Assembly (NCBI GenBank): GCA_021823305.1
Contig: JAKAOE010000181.1
Span: 1 to 5,123, forward strand
DNA from: Acidobacteriota bacterium
Lineage (GTDB): Bacteria; Acidobacteriota; Terriglobia; Terriglobales; SCQP01
DNA: 5,123 nt
Reading direction: 5' to 3'
Position 1 is the stretch's first letter. Each line of letters starts with the position of its first letter. Below, one piece after another: positions 1 through 5,123 of this stretch. A program made the translations under genes and the position numbers. Under the pieces are notes generated by a model. It had not been told where the DNA came from. It was given only the letters and a program-made list of their open reading frames with translations, and ran no database searches.

Positions 1-1
1 C

Positions 2-1459
2 GACGGCCAGACCTGGCGCAACGTCACGCCGCCGGAACTGACGCCGTGGAGCAAGGTCATCCAGATGGCGGCCTCGCACTACAACCCGCAGGAGGCGTTC
101 GCGGCGGTGGACCGGCATCGGCTCAACGACGACCATCCCTACATCTACCGCACCACCGACGGCGGGAAGACCTGGACCAAGATCGTCAACGGCATCCCCT
201 CGGATGAGTATCTGGAGTCGCTGACCGAAGATCCGGTGCGCAAGGGACTGCTGTTCTGCGGCACCAACCTGGGGGTTTACGTTTCGTTCGACAACGGCGA
301 TCAGTGGCAGTCGCTGCGGCTGAACATGCCGCCGGTCGAGATTCGCGGGTTCGCGTTCCACGGCAAGTCGCTGGTGATCGCCACCTTCGGCCGCTCGTTC
401 TGGGTCCTGGACGACATCAGCCCGCTGCGCCAGGCCACGACGGCGATGGACGACGCCGCCGCGGTGCTCTACCATCCGCAGCCGGCGGAGCTGTATGCCA
501 GCCGTGCGCGCGTCTATGGCGGCAGCGACCCGCTCAAGGAGCAGGCCGATCTGGATCCGCTGCGCGTGATTTCGGCGGATGCCCCGCCTTACGGCGCGGT
601 GATTTATTACTATTTGCGATCCGACAGCGGACCGGTTTCGCTCGACATCCTCAACTCCGCCGGCCGGGTGGTGCGGCATTACAGCAGCGCGCAGCGCGTC
701 TTCCGCCAGAACCCGAACACTATGACGGTGGCCGCGGTGTTCGCGCGCACGCCCGCGATCTTGAGTGCGGCGGCGGGCTCGCATGCCTGGGTCTGGGATC
801 TGCGCGATGTGAAGCCGGGCGCCAGTCCGGCCGGCGGCCGCGGCGGCTTTTTTGCCTTCTTCCGCGGCGGCGCCGGCCAACCCGCCGCGCCGGGAACCTA
901 CACCGTGCGCCTGACGGCCGATGGCCATTCCTACACGCAGCCGCTGGTGGTGACGCCCGCGCCCGGCGTGACCTATTCGGCGGAGGCGATGGAGGAGCAG
1001 CGGCAGCTCGCGGGCGAGATCGGAGCGCTACAGGCGCAGGTCTCGGGCGCGCTGCGCGAAGCCAGGCAATTGCGCATGAAGCTGGCGAACCTGGAAATGA
1101 GCGCCGGCGGGCATGCATCGCTGGCGGCTTCGATATCCGCGGTCAGCGGCAAGGCGCACGCGATCCAGGGGTTCGCCGCCGAGCCGCCGAACCCGGATGC
1201 TTCGGGCGAAGGCGACGCGACACCGGCGCCGACCAGCCTCAGCGGGCTGGTGCGGATTCTGGGCCAGCTTTCCGGCTCGGCCCAGAACGGCCTCGACGCG
1301 CCCTACGAAACCGTGCGGCAGGGCTTCGCCAAGGCCAAGGTCATGGCCGAGGCCGAGCTGGCGAAGTGGAACCAGCTCAAGTCGCAGGACCTGGTCGCGC
1401 TCAACCGGCAACTGCGCCAGGCGAACATGGCCCCGGTCACCGCCGGCAGTCGGCGGTAG
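2..1459 (+). CDS. BNR/Asp-box repeat beta-propeller protein (VPS10/sortilin-like, glycosidase-like fold), C-terminal part
   Basis: The reading frame is open from base 2 to a TAG at 1457-1459, so the 5' part lies outside the window; the ATG at 65 is internal. Asp-box motifs (S/T-x-D-x-G-x-x-W) are seen at 152-175 (TTDGGKTW) and 284-307 (SFDNGDQW), and the frame opens inside another (DGQTW). These mark blades of a BNR beta-propeller. A GRSFWVLDD block at 389-415 closes the propeller, as in the large VPS10-like 'glycosyl hydrolase' proteins abundant in Acidobacteria. After it come a beta-rich region, a Gly-rich stretch near 835-890, and a segment resembling an extracellular Ig/FlgD-like fold (PGTYTVRLTADG, about 890-960). 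From 989 to about 1100 the chain is Glu/Gln/Leu/Arg-rich and probably a coiled coil. Family members are generally exported, but the signal peptide would lie outside the window. No substrate can be assigned, and Asp boxes alone do not prove sialidase or glycosidase activity. The C-terminus looks complete. Confidence 0.85.
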   Translation, partial: DGQTWRNVTPPELTPWSKVIQMAASHYNPQEAFAAVDRHRLNDDHPYIYRTTDGGKTWTKIVNGIPSDEYLESLTEDPVRKGLLFCGTNLGVYVSFDNGDQWQSLRLNMPPVEIRGFAFHGKSLVIATFGRSFWVLDDISPLRQATTAMDDAAAVLYHPQPAELYASRARVYGGSDPLKEQADLDPLRVISADAPPYGAVIYYYLRSDSGPVSLDILNSAGRVVRHYSSAQRVFRQNPNTMTVAAVFARTPAILSAAAGSHAWVWDLRDVKPGASPAGGRGGFFAFFRGGAGQPAAPGTYTVRLTADGHSYTQPLVVTPAPGVTYSAEAMEEQRQLAGEIGALQAQVSGALREARQLRMKLANLEMSAGGHASLAASISAVSGKAHAIQGFAAEPPNPDASGEGDATPAPTSLSGLVRILGQLSGSAQNGLDAPYETVRQGFAKAKVMAEAELAKWNQLKSQDLVALNRQLRQANMAPVTAGSRR

Positions 1460-1461
1460 CC

Positions 1462-1477
1462 GGCCTTGGCAAAGGCC
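1462..1477 (+). other. Inverted repeat covering the TTG start of the HEPN-like gene
   Basis: GGCCTT (1462-1467) and AAGGCC (1472-1477) form a perfect 6-bp stem with a GGCA tetraloop, three bases after the BNR stop codon. The TTG start proposed for the HEPN-like gene (1466-1468) lies within it. In RNA this could limit initiation or end the upstream message. No T-tract follows, so it is a poor intrinsic terminator. It may simply be chance in GC-rich DNA. Confidence 0.3.
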
Positions 1478-1993
1478 TCCAGCACTCGGCGAGCTTCCCA
1501 GGCGAGGCTCTGGGAGGCCTCCAGGTTCTACCGCAAGGAGGCCGACCGCTGCTTCAAGGCGAGAGCCTATTTCTTTGCAATAGTGGCCCGGTGCTGCGAA
1601 ATTGAGGCGCTTCTTCGCGCATTCGATTTCATCGAGACCAGAAGGCCAAAGGACCGATGCAAGAAGCTCCACTGGCTGATCAACCGCGCCTTCTCCCGAC
1701 ACTGGATTCCCCACGACGCGCTCCGGCACTGGAAGAAAACTGAGCGGGTGTCACTCAAGGCGGTTCTCCATGAGGTCAAGGAGGCGCGGAACGGCGTCCA
1801 CGCGCACCTCTTCGACAAGCACCTGACCACGCGCGCTGCCGCAGTTAACGTCGGCTTCGTCGCGGACGCAATGTACTTGTTTCTGGAGACAAAAAACGCC
1901 AGGAACCTAATGAAACTGCTTTTCGAGCGCGGCGAGGTGTCCGGCGCGGAGTACCGCAGGTGGCTCAGAGGGCAGGAACCCTTAAGCTGGTGA
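1466..1993 (+). CDS. HEPN-like small protein (possible RNase-fold or nucleotide-binding domain), function unknown
   Basis: This is a 175-residue, mostly helical, basic protein. I read it as a HEPN-domain protein. A first long helix (about residues 13-52) contains YRKEADRCFKARAYF followed by CCEIEALLRAF, resembling the 'AAxxLEALLRA' helix of HEPN-like families. A middle segment, KKLHWLINRAF with WIP, is followed by EVKEARNGVHAH (residues 103-114). R108-N109 with H112 or H114 fits the R-N/D-x(n)-H signature (Rx4-6H if H114 is used). In many HEPN proteins that motif forms an RNase active site, but non-nuclease members exist. No nucleotidyltransferase (MNT) or other toxin partner lies next to it. 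The only upstream start that keeps the first helix is TTG at 1466, six bases after the BNR stop and in the same frame, with no clear Shine-Dalgarno. The next in-frame start, GTG near 1577, would remove half the helix. A hand count over 1561-1980 gives about 59% G+C, with codons such as ATA, TTA and AAA that are rare in the neighbours, suggesting recent acquisition. It could instead be a 5'-truncated gene. Confidence 0.65.
   Translation: MAKASSTRRASQARLWEASRFYRKEADRCFKARAYFFAIVARCCEIEALLRAFDFIETRRPKDRCKKLHWLINRAFSRHWIPHDALRHWKKTERVSLKAVLHEVKEARNGVHAHLFDKHLTTRAAAVNVGFVADAMYLFLETKNARNLMKLLFERGEVSGAEYRRWLRGQEPLSW
1473..1524. repeat. 10-bp direct repeat AGGCCTCCAG, two copies
   Basis: AGGCCTCCAG occurs at 1473-1482 and 1515-1524, 42 bases apart (14 codons, in frame). 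The second copy is part of a perfect palindrome, GGAGGCCTCC (1513-1522). The sequence between copies is not otherwise duplicated. The copies flank the low-confidence N-terminal segment of the HEPN-like gene, so they may relate to its junction, or may be coincidence. Confidence 0.35.
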
Positions 1994-2148
1994 GCGCTGG
2001 CTCGCGCTGACACACCCAAGGTCTGCCCCCCCGGGCCCTTTCGCGGTCGTAGCCACGCTGGCCACTCCCCTCCCGCACACCCAAGCGCGCTGCTCCTGCT
2101 AGCAGCCGGCGAGGCCGCTACGCCCGCTCGCAACTAGCCGCGCCTCCC
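1994..2148. other. Convergent intergenic spacer with short repeats and weak hairpins
   Basis: This spacer separates the HEPN-like gene (+) from the S41 peptidase gene (-), which point towards each other. No open frame here looks coding. It is C-rich on the + strand, with a C7 run at about 2026-2032. AGCGC (1993-1997) and GCGCT (2004-2008) form a 5-bp hairpin directly at the upstream stop codon. GCTGCT (2089-2094) and AGCAGC (2101-2106) form a 6-bp stem with a 6-base loop. GCGAG (2109-2113) and CTCGC (2127-2131) form another. None has a T-tract, so a classical bidirectional terminator is not shown. Confidence 0.5.
2011..2085. repeat. 10-bp direct repeat CACACCCAAG, two copies
   Basis: CACACCCAAG is present exactly at 2011-2020 and 2076-2085, 65 bases apart, within the convergent spacer just downstream of the compositionally distinct HEPN-like gene. 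Each copy is followed shortly by CTGC (2023-2026 and 2090-2093). The repeats do not bracket the HEPN-like gene, so they are not an obvious target-site duplication for it. Confidence 0.4.
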
Positions 2149-3438
2149 CTACTGCCGTACCACTTGATACGGCGCCCACACCACCGGGAACAGCTTGCCG
2201 GCCGCGGTCGGGTCCAGTTTGCCGCCGGCCATCTCGACCGCCTCGGCCAGGACCGGGTCGCGGCCGGCAGCCAGGTCGGCGGCGGTGGGCACGGTCTCCA
2301 GGTCGGGCTGCACGCCGACGTTCTCCAGGCTCTTGCCATCGGACATAACCATATCGGCGACCGTGATCCCCACCGCGTAGTCGACGCCGCCGGTCTCGCC
2401 CGGCGCCCGCATGGGGTACAAGTTCGATTCCCCCACCTCGCCCGCCGAGCGATCGCCCACCACCGTCCCCAAATTGTCGAGCTGGACCACGCGGGCGAAG
2501 ATTTCGGCCGCCGAGGCCGAGTCGTGGTCGATCAGCACGATCAGCTTGCCGGTGTACGGCTCCCCATGCGGCTTCACCATGTCCGGCTTGCGGCCCTTCC
2601 GCCCCACTTCCGTATCCATGAGTATCTTGTGGCGGATGAAAAACCCGAGCATGTAGCGCAGGTTCGCCTCCGCGCCGCCGCCGTTCCCGCGCAGGTCGAG
2701 CACGATCGCGGCATGCCGCCGGGCCTGGCGCATCACGCCGTCCAGGTGCGTCAGCTCGCCCATGAAGCTCGGGAACTCCCAGACGAACACGTCGCCCACC
2801 ACGCGCGAGTCTTCCTCGTCCTTGGGATCGAACAACGATTCCAGCGGTTTCGTGTCCGTATTGGGCACCAGCTTGCTGATCACCGTCACCTGGCGCTCCA
2901 CGCCCACCGGCGAGCGCAGCCGCAAATTCAAGCTGGTCTGCGGCTCGAGCTCGTAGATGAGGTATTCGAGGTTGTTGAAATTCGCTGGGCTCACCGGAAT
3001 GCCGTCAAGCGCCAGCACCTCGTCGCCGAGATGCACCTTTTTGGCGGCGTCGCTGCCCGGCCGCACCGTGACCACGAAGCAGTGCCCGGCGATCATCAGC
3101 ATGCCGAAGCCGTAAAAGGTGTTGTAGCGAAATTCCGGCGGGACGAAAAAGGTGTGGGAATTGTGCAGCCCCTGGAGGTAGTTGGCGATCACGATGAACG
3201 CCGCGCCCAGTGTCGGGGCGGCGCGCAGTTTGGCCTCGTATTCGGTGTAGCGGGCCTTAATGTTCATGCCGCCGAAGGTGGGGTCGTAGTAGGCAGAGAG
3301 CAGTCGGCTCTGAATGTCGGCGAGCATGTGCTGCACGGTGCTGCGCTGGGCGTTGCTGATACCCGGCGTTCGCGCCGGCTGCGCCGCCAGCACCACGGCG
3401 AGCAGCAACGTTTCACCCAAATGCCGAGCCCAAGGCAT
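2149..3438 (-). CDS. Secreted S41-family peptidase with PDZ domain (tail-specific protease superfamily, tricorn-like active site)
   Basis: The product is a 429-residue serine protease of the C-terminal-processing (S41) superfamily, probably acting outside the cytoplasm. Numbering is from the ATG at 3438. That start has GGAG (3445-3448) six bases upstream; an ATG at 3444, two codons earlier, has no room for a ribosome binding site. Residues 1-26 look like a signal peptide: basic WARH, hydrophobic LLLAVVLA, then small residues. GLHNSHTFF (residues 90-98) carries a conserved Ser94-His95 pair. A PDZ domain at about 103-190 includes GDEVLALDGIPV. The catalytic core has LDLRGNGGG (247-255), the oxyanion/Gly motif, and SASAAE (307-312) with likely nucleophile Ser309. 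Lys-type CtpA/Prc enzymes have Lys 25 residues after the nucleophile, in a GKG context. Here that residue is Glu334 (AGEVGE). Together with Ser94-His95 and Glu372 in LENVGVQPD near the C-terminus, this suggests a Ser-His-Glu tricorn-like mechanism. That mechanism is inferred from motif positions. Its substrate is unknown. It is divergent from the methyltransferase gene. Confidence 0.88.
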   Translation of the reverse strand: MPWARHLGETLLLAVVLAAQPARTPGISNAQRSTVQHMLADIQSRLLSAYYDPTFGGMNIKARYTEYEAKLRAAPTLGAAFIVIANYLQGLHNSHTFFVPPEFRYNTFYGFGMLMIAGHCFVVTVRPGSDAAKKVHLGDEVLALDGIPVSPANFNNLEYLIYELEPQTSLNLRLRSPVGVERQVTVISKLVPNTDTKPLESLFDPKDEEDSRVVGDVFVWEFPSFMGELTHLDGVMRQARRHAAIVLDLRGNGGGAEANLRYMLGFFIRHKILMDTEVGRKGRKPDMVKPHGEPYTGKLIVLIDHDSASAAEIFARVVQLDNLGTVVGDRSAGEVGESNLYPMRAPGETGGVDYAVGITVADMVMSDGKSLENVGVQPDLETVPTAADLAAGRDPVLAEAVEMAGGKLDPTAAGKLFPVVWAPYQVVRQ

Positions 3439-3444
3439 GGTCAT

Positions 3445-3448
3445 CTCC
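3445..3448 (-). promoter_or_regulatory. Ribosome binding site of the S41 peptidase gene; decides the start
   Basis: On the minus strand GGAG is followed by ATGACC and then ATG at 3438. The six-base spacing favours the second ATG (3438). The first (3444) directly abuts the GGAG and would be poorly placed. Confidence 0.6.
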
Positions 3449-3456
3449 GCCGCGCC

Positions 3457-3462
3457 AGTATA
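3457..3462 (-). promoter_or_regulatory. Possible -10 element for the S41 peptidase gene
   Basis: The minus strand reads TATACT here, a 5/6 match to the sigma-70 -10 consensus in otherwise GC-rich DNA. Transcription would start near 3450, giving a leader of only about 12 bases that still includes the GGAG. No convincing -35 box lies 16-18 bases upstream, so the call is weak. Confidence 0.25.
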
Positions 3463-3495
3463 TGCCGCCCGGCAGCGGCGCTGATAGATATGGGC

Positions 3496-3501
3496 TATGA
3501 T
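3496..3501 (+). promoter_or_regulatory. Possible -10 element for the methyltransferase gene
   Basis: TATGAT is a 5/6 match to the sigma-70 -10 consensus and sits in the only AT-richer patch of the divergent spacer (about 3482-3506). A start near 3508 would give a leader of about 50 bases containing the whole hairpin at 3513-3546. No good -35 box is visible at 16-18 bases upstream. Confidence 0.3.
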
Positions 3502-3512
3502 TCAACCCTGAA

Positions 3513-3546
3513 CCCGGGGCGACGCGGCAATTGCCGCACGCCCGGG
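3513..3546 (+). promoter_or_regulatory. Strong imperfect hairpin / palindrome in the methyltransferase 5' leader
   Basis: The core, GCGGCAATTGCCGC (3524-3537), is a perfect 14-bp palindrome. It is nested in an outer stem: GGGCG (3517-3521) pairs with CGCCC (3539-3543), and CCC (3513-3515) pairs with GGG (3544-3546) across a single bulged G (3516). As RNA this gives an outer 8-bp stem, a small internal loop, and an inner 5-bp stem with an AATT loop, ending three bases before the GGAGG ribosome binding site. As DNA the symmetric core could be an operator for a dimeric regulator. No T-tract follows, so it is not an intrinsic terminator. It is clear structurally, but a regulatory role is inferred from position. 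Confidence 0.45.
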
Positions 3547-3549
3547 GGC

Positions 3550-3554
3550 GGAGG
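3550..3554 (+). promoter_or_regulatory. Ribosome binding site of the methyltransferase gene; decides the start
   Basis: GGAGG is followed by five bases (TGCTC) and then ATG at 3560, near-ideal geometry. It rules against the in-frame GTG at 3554, which overlaps the GGAGG itself. Confidence 0.75.
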
Positions 3555-3559
3555 TGCTC

Positions 3560-5083
3560 ATGGCGGCGGAGACGCAGGGGGCGCAGGCGGCGCGGCCGGG
3601 CGGGGGCGGGCCGGATCCGGAGGCGGCCGACGCCGCGCGCTGTGAGCGGGTGCGGGCGGCGCTGGCGGCGGCGAATTACAACGACGAGGGCATCACCCGC
3701 ACGCTCGGGGTGAGCCAGCTCACCGGGCTGCGCGAGCGGCGGCTGCCGGCGCTGCTGCGCCGCGTGCGCGGCGGCTCGCCGCTGGAGACGCTGGTGCGTC
3801 TGTTCATGCTGGGGCAGGCGGCCGAGGCCGCGGCCTTCGCGCGCGCGGTGGCGCCGGGTGGGGGCGACGATTGGATCGCGCTCGGGCTGATCGAAACCGC
3901 CGGCGCCGAGGTGATTCCGACGGTGCAACTGCGCTGTTATCAGGATCTGGTGCTGGCCTCCGATTTCGTCCGCATGGGCGAGGGCGGGCTGCGCCCGGAT
4001 TACGTCATGGGGGTCTCGCCCAGCTCGCAGATTCTGGTCTCGGTGACCCCGCGCCCGCCGGTGCGAGCCACGCTCGACATGGGCGCCGGCTGCGGCATCC
4101 AGGCGCTGCTGGCGGCGCGCCACAGCGAGCGCGTGGTGGGGGTGGATTGCAACCCGCGGGCGGTGGCGATGGCGCGCTTCAACGCGCGCTTCAACCGTGT
4201 CGCCAACGTCGAGTTCCGCCTCGGCGACATGTTCGCGCCGGTGGCCGGCGAGAACTTCGACCTGATCGTCTCCAATCCGCCCTTCATCATCTCGCCCGAC
4301 TCGCGCCACATGTTCCTCAACAGCGGCTGGGAAAGCGATGACGCCTCGCGCCGCATCGTGCAGGAGGCGCCCCGCTACCTCACCGCGGGCGGCACCGCCG
4401 TTCTCAACGCCAACTGGGCGATGGTCGAGGGCGAGGACTGGAGGGCGCGGCTGGCGGGCTGGTTCGCCGGCAGCGGGTGCGACGGGCTGGCGCTGCAGAT
4501 CGACACCACCGAGCTCGACCGCTACGCCACCCTGCAGATTCAGGCCGGCGAGCACTCACCCGAGGAGTTCGCCCGCGCCTTCGAGGCGTGGATGGCCTAT
4601 TACGCCGAACACCGCATCACCGCGATTTGCGCCGGCGTGATCGCGCTGCGCCGCCGCGCCGCCGCCGTCAACTGGTTCGCGGTCGAATCGGGGCCGGTGG
4701 ACCTCGCTGTGGCCGCGGGCGCCGACGTCGAACGCCTGTTCGCCCTGCGCACCTGGCTGCAGGCGGGCGGCGACCGCGGCCTGCTGGAGGCGCGCCTGCG
4801 CTTGGCGCCCAACGTGGTGCTCGAGCAGACCTGCAAGGCGGAGGCGGGCGCCTGGCAGCCGGTGCGCATGCACGTGCGCCGCACGGGCGGCATCGGCTTT
4901 GCCGGCACCATCGATGCGGTCGGCGCCAGGCTGCTGGCGCACTGCGACGGCACGCTGCCGGTGCGCGAGCATCTGCGCACCGTGGCCGCCGCGCTGCACG
5001 CCGACAGCGACGCCATCACGCCGGCGGCGCTGGCCATCCTCCGCCGGCTGGTGGAGCAGGGCTTTCTCGAACCGGCGGCGTAG
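3560..5083 (+). CDS. Class I SAM-dependent methyltransferase with NPPF motif and extra N- and C-terminal domains
   Basis: The product is a 507-residue cytosolic methyltransferase; numbering is from the ATG at 3560. Residues about 25-150 are a helical N-terminal domain (ANYNDEGITRTLG, then SPLETLVRLFMLG, then LRPDYVMGVSPSS). The Rossmann-type catalytic core follows: motif I LDMGAGCGIQ (172-181, SAM-binding glycines), the acidic end of beta2 in VVGVDCNP (Asp196), GDMF (222-225), and FDLIVSNPPF with catalytic NPPF at 239-242. NPPF/NPPY is shared with PrmC/HemK- and RsmC-type N-methyltransferases acting on glutamine side chains or base amino groups, so a planar nitrogen is the likely acceptor. 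A conserved-looking GWFAGSGCDG segment (300-309), a second fold ending VIALRRR, and a C-terminal winged-helix-like tail (about 463-507) follow. This three-part layout matches what I recall of a family common in actinobacteria, with DUF7059-like N-terminal and DUF7782-like C-terminal domains; I could not search to confirm the names. It is much longer than PrmC (about 280 residues). The substrate is unknown. Confidence 0.88.
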   Translation: MAAETQGAQAARPGGGGPDPEAADAARCERVRAALAAANYNDEGITRTLGVSQLTGLRERRLPALLRRVRGGSPLETLVRLFMLGQAAEAAAFARAVAPGGGDDWIALGLIETAGAEVIPTVQLRCYQDLVLASDFVRMGEGGLRPDYVMGVSPSSQILVSVTPRPPVRATLDMGAGCGIQALLAARHSERVVGVDCNPRAVAMARFNARFNRVANVEFRLGDMFAPVAGENFDLIVSNPPFIISPDSRHMFLNSGWESDDASRRIVQEAPRYLTAGGTAVLNANWAMVEGEDWRARLAGWFAGSGCDGLALQIDTTELDRYATLQIQAGEHSPEEFARAFEAWMAYYAEHRITAICAGVIALRRRAAAVNWFAVESGPVDLAVAAGADVERLFALRTWLQAGGDRGLLEARLRLAPNVVLEQTCKAEAGAWQPVRMHVRRTGGIGFAGTIDAVGARLLAHCDGTLPVREHLRTVAAALHADSDAITPAALAILRRLVEQGFLEPAA

Positions 5084-5099
5084 CCGCCCGGCAGGCTAC
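5080..5099 (+). other. Small hairpin overlapping the methyltransferase stop codon
   Basis: GTAGCC (5080-5085) and GGCTAC (5094-5099) pair perfectly over 6 bp with an 8-base loop. The stop codon TAG (5081-5083) lies inside the stem. It could help stop or stabilise the 3' end, but has no following T-tract. Confidence 0.3.
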
Positions 5100-5123
5100 C
5101 CGATCTTCGAACTCCCAGATCGG
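5100..5123 (+). terminator. Inverted repeat after the methyltransferase gene, possible terminator cut by the window edge
   Basis: CCGATCT (5100-5106) and AGATCGG (5117-5123) form a perfect 7-bp stem with a 10-base loop, 16 bases after the stop codon. The stem may extend beyond the window, since C5099 and further bases could pair with the next bases. Whether a T-run follows cannot be seen. Confidence 0.35.

Noticed and set aside
65..67. ATG at 65 as the start of the BNR gene
   Set aside because: The frame is open to base 2 with in-family sequence upstream (a DGQTW Asp-box remnant), so this Met is internal and the gene is cut by the window edge.
1440..1500. Minus-strand phrase resembling a HicA-type toxin helix (VLEAFAKAGYRRLP)
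   Set aside because: No GSHH-like motif or compatible frame follows; it continues as an antisense frame of the BNR gene. The resemblance is confined to about 14 residues.
304..1605. Long + strand open frame (433 codons) overlapping the BNR gene in another frame
   Set aside because: The translation is Arg/Ala/Gly-rich without motifs, while the overlapped frame contains Asp boxes and GRSFWVLDD.
2164..3645. Long open frame (493 codons) on the + strand antisense to the peptidase gene
   Set aside because: Its translation is His/Arg/Val-rich low-complexity text typical of the reverse frame of a GC-rich gene. The minus-strand frame has a full set of S41 and PDZ motifs and a signal peptide.
3413..4555. 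Long open frame (380 codons) on the - strand antisense to the methyltransferase gene
   Set aside because: It has Arg/His/Ala/Pro-rich composition and no recognisable motif, and it overlaps a well-supported methyltransferase and the peptidase start. It is a GC-rich shadow frame.
5100..5123. TTCGAAC-containing tail looked like a tRNA T-loop
   Set aside because: The bases flanking TTCGAAC do not form the 5-bp T-stem, and there is no acceptor, D or anticodon arm upstream. The pairing seen is a simple 7-bp hairpin.

Overview
The window is a compact, high-GC bacterial chromosome segment, roughly two-thirds to three-quarters G+C in most genes. Several features suggest an acidobacterium or a close soil relative. 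These are a BNR/Asp-box protein of the VPS10/sortilin-like type ending in a GRSFWVLDD block, and a secreted S41 peptidase with a tricorn-like rather than Lys-type active site. The lineage is an inference from protein style; there is no rRNA or other marker gene.

Layout from left to right: (1) 2-1459 (+), the C-terminal part of a large, probably exported BNR-repeat beta-propeller protein that is cut by the window edge. (2) 1466-1993 (+), a small HEPN-like protein starting six bases after that stop, in the same frame and from a TTG codon, with clearly lower G+C than its neighbours. (3) 1994-2148, a short C-rich convergent spacer with a 10-bp direct repeat and weak hairpins. (4) 2149-3438 (-), a secreted PDZ-containing S41 peptidase. 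(5) 3439-3559, a divergent intergenic region with possible promoters and a strong imperfect hairpin just ahead of the next ribosome binding site. (6) 3560-5083 (+), a three-part class I SAM-dependent methyltransferase with an NPPF motif. (7) 5080-5123, two small inverted repeats, the second reaching the window edge, which may be a terminator.

The genes do not form an obvious single pathway. The BNR protein and the S41 peptidase both look like envelope or periplasmic proteins. The methyltransferase is cytosolic and divergently transcribed. The HEPN-like gene looks like an accessory insertion into the convergent gap between the BNR protein and the peptidase. I see no tRNA, rRNA, CRISPR array, transposase or complete mobile element. 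The best leads are the compositionally foreign HEPN-like gene with its unusual start, the peptidase with Glu at the usual catalytic Lys position, and the 5' leader hairpin of the methyltransferase gene. None of these amounts to a demonstrated new system.
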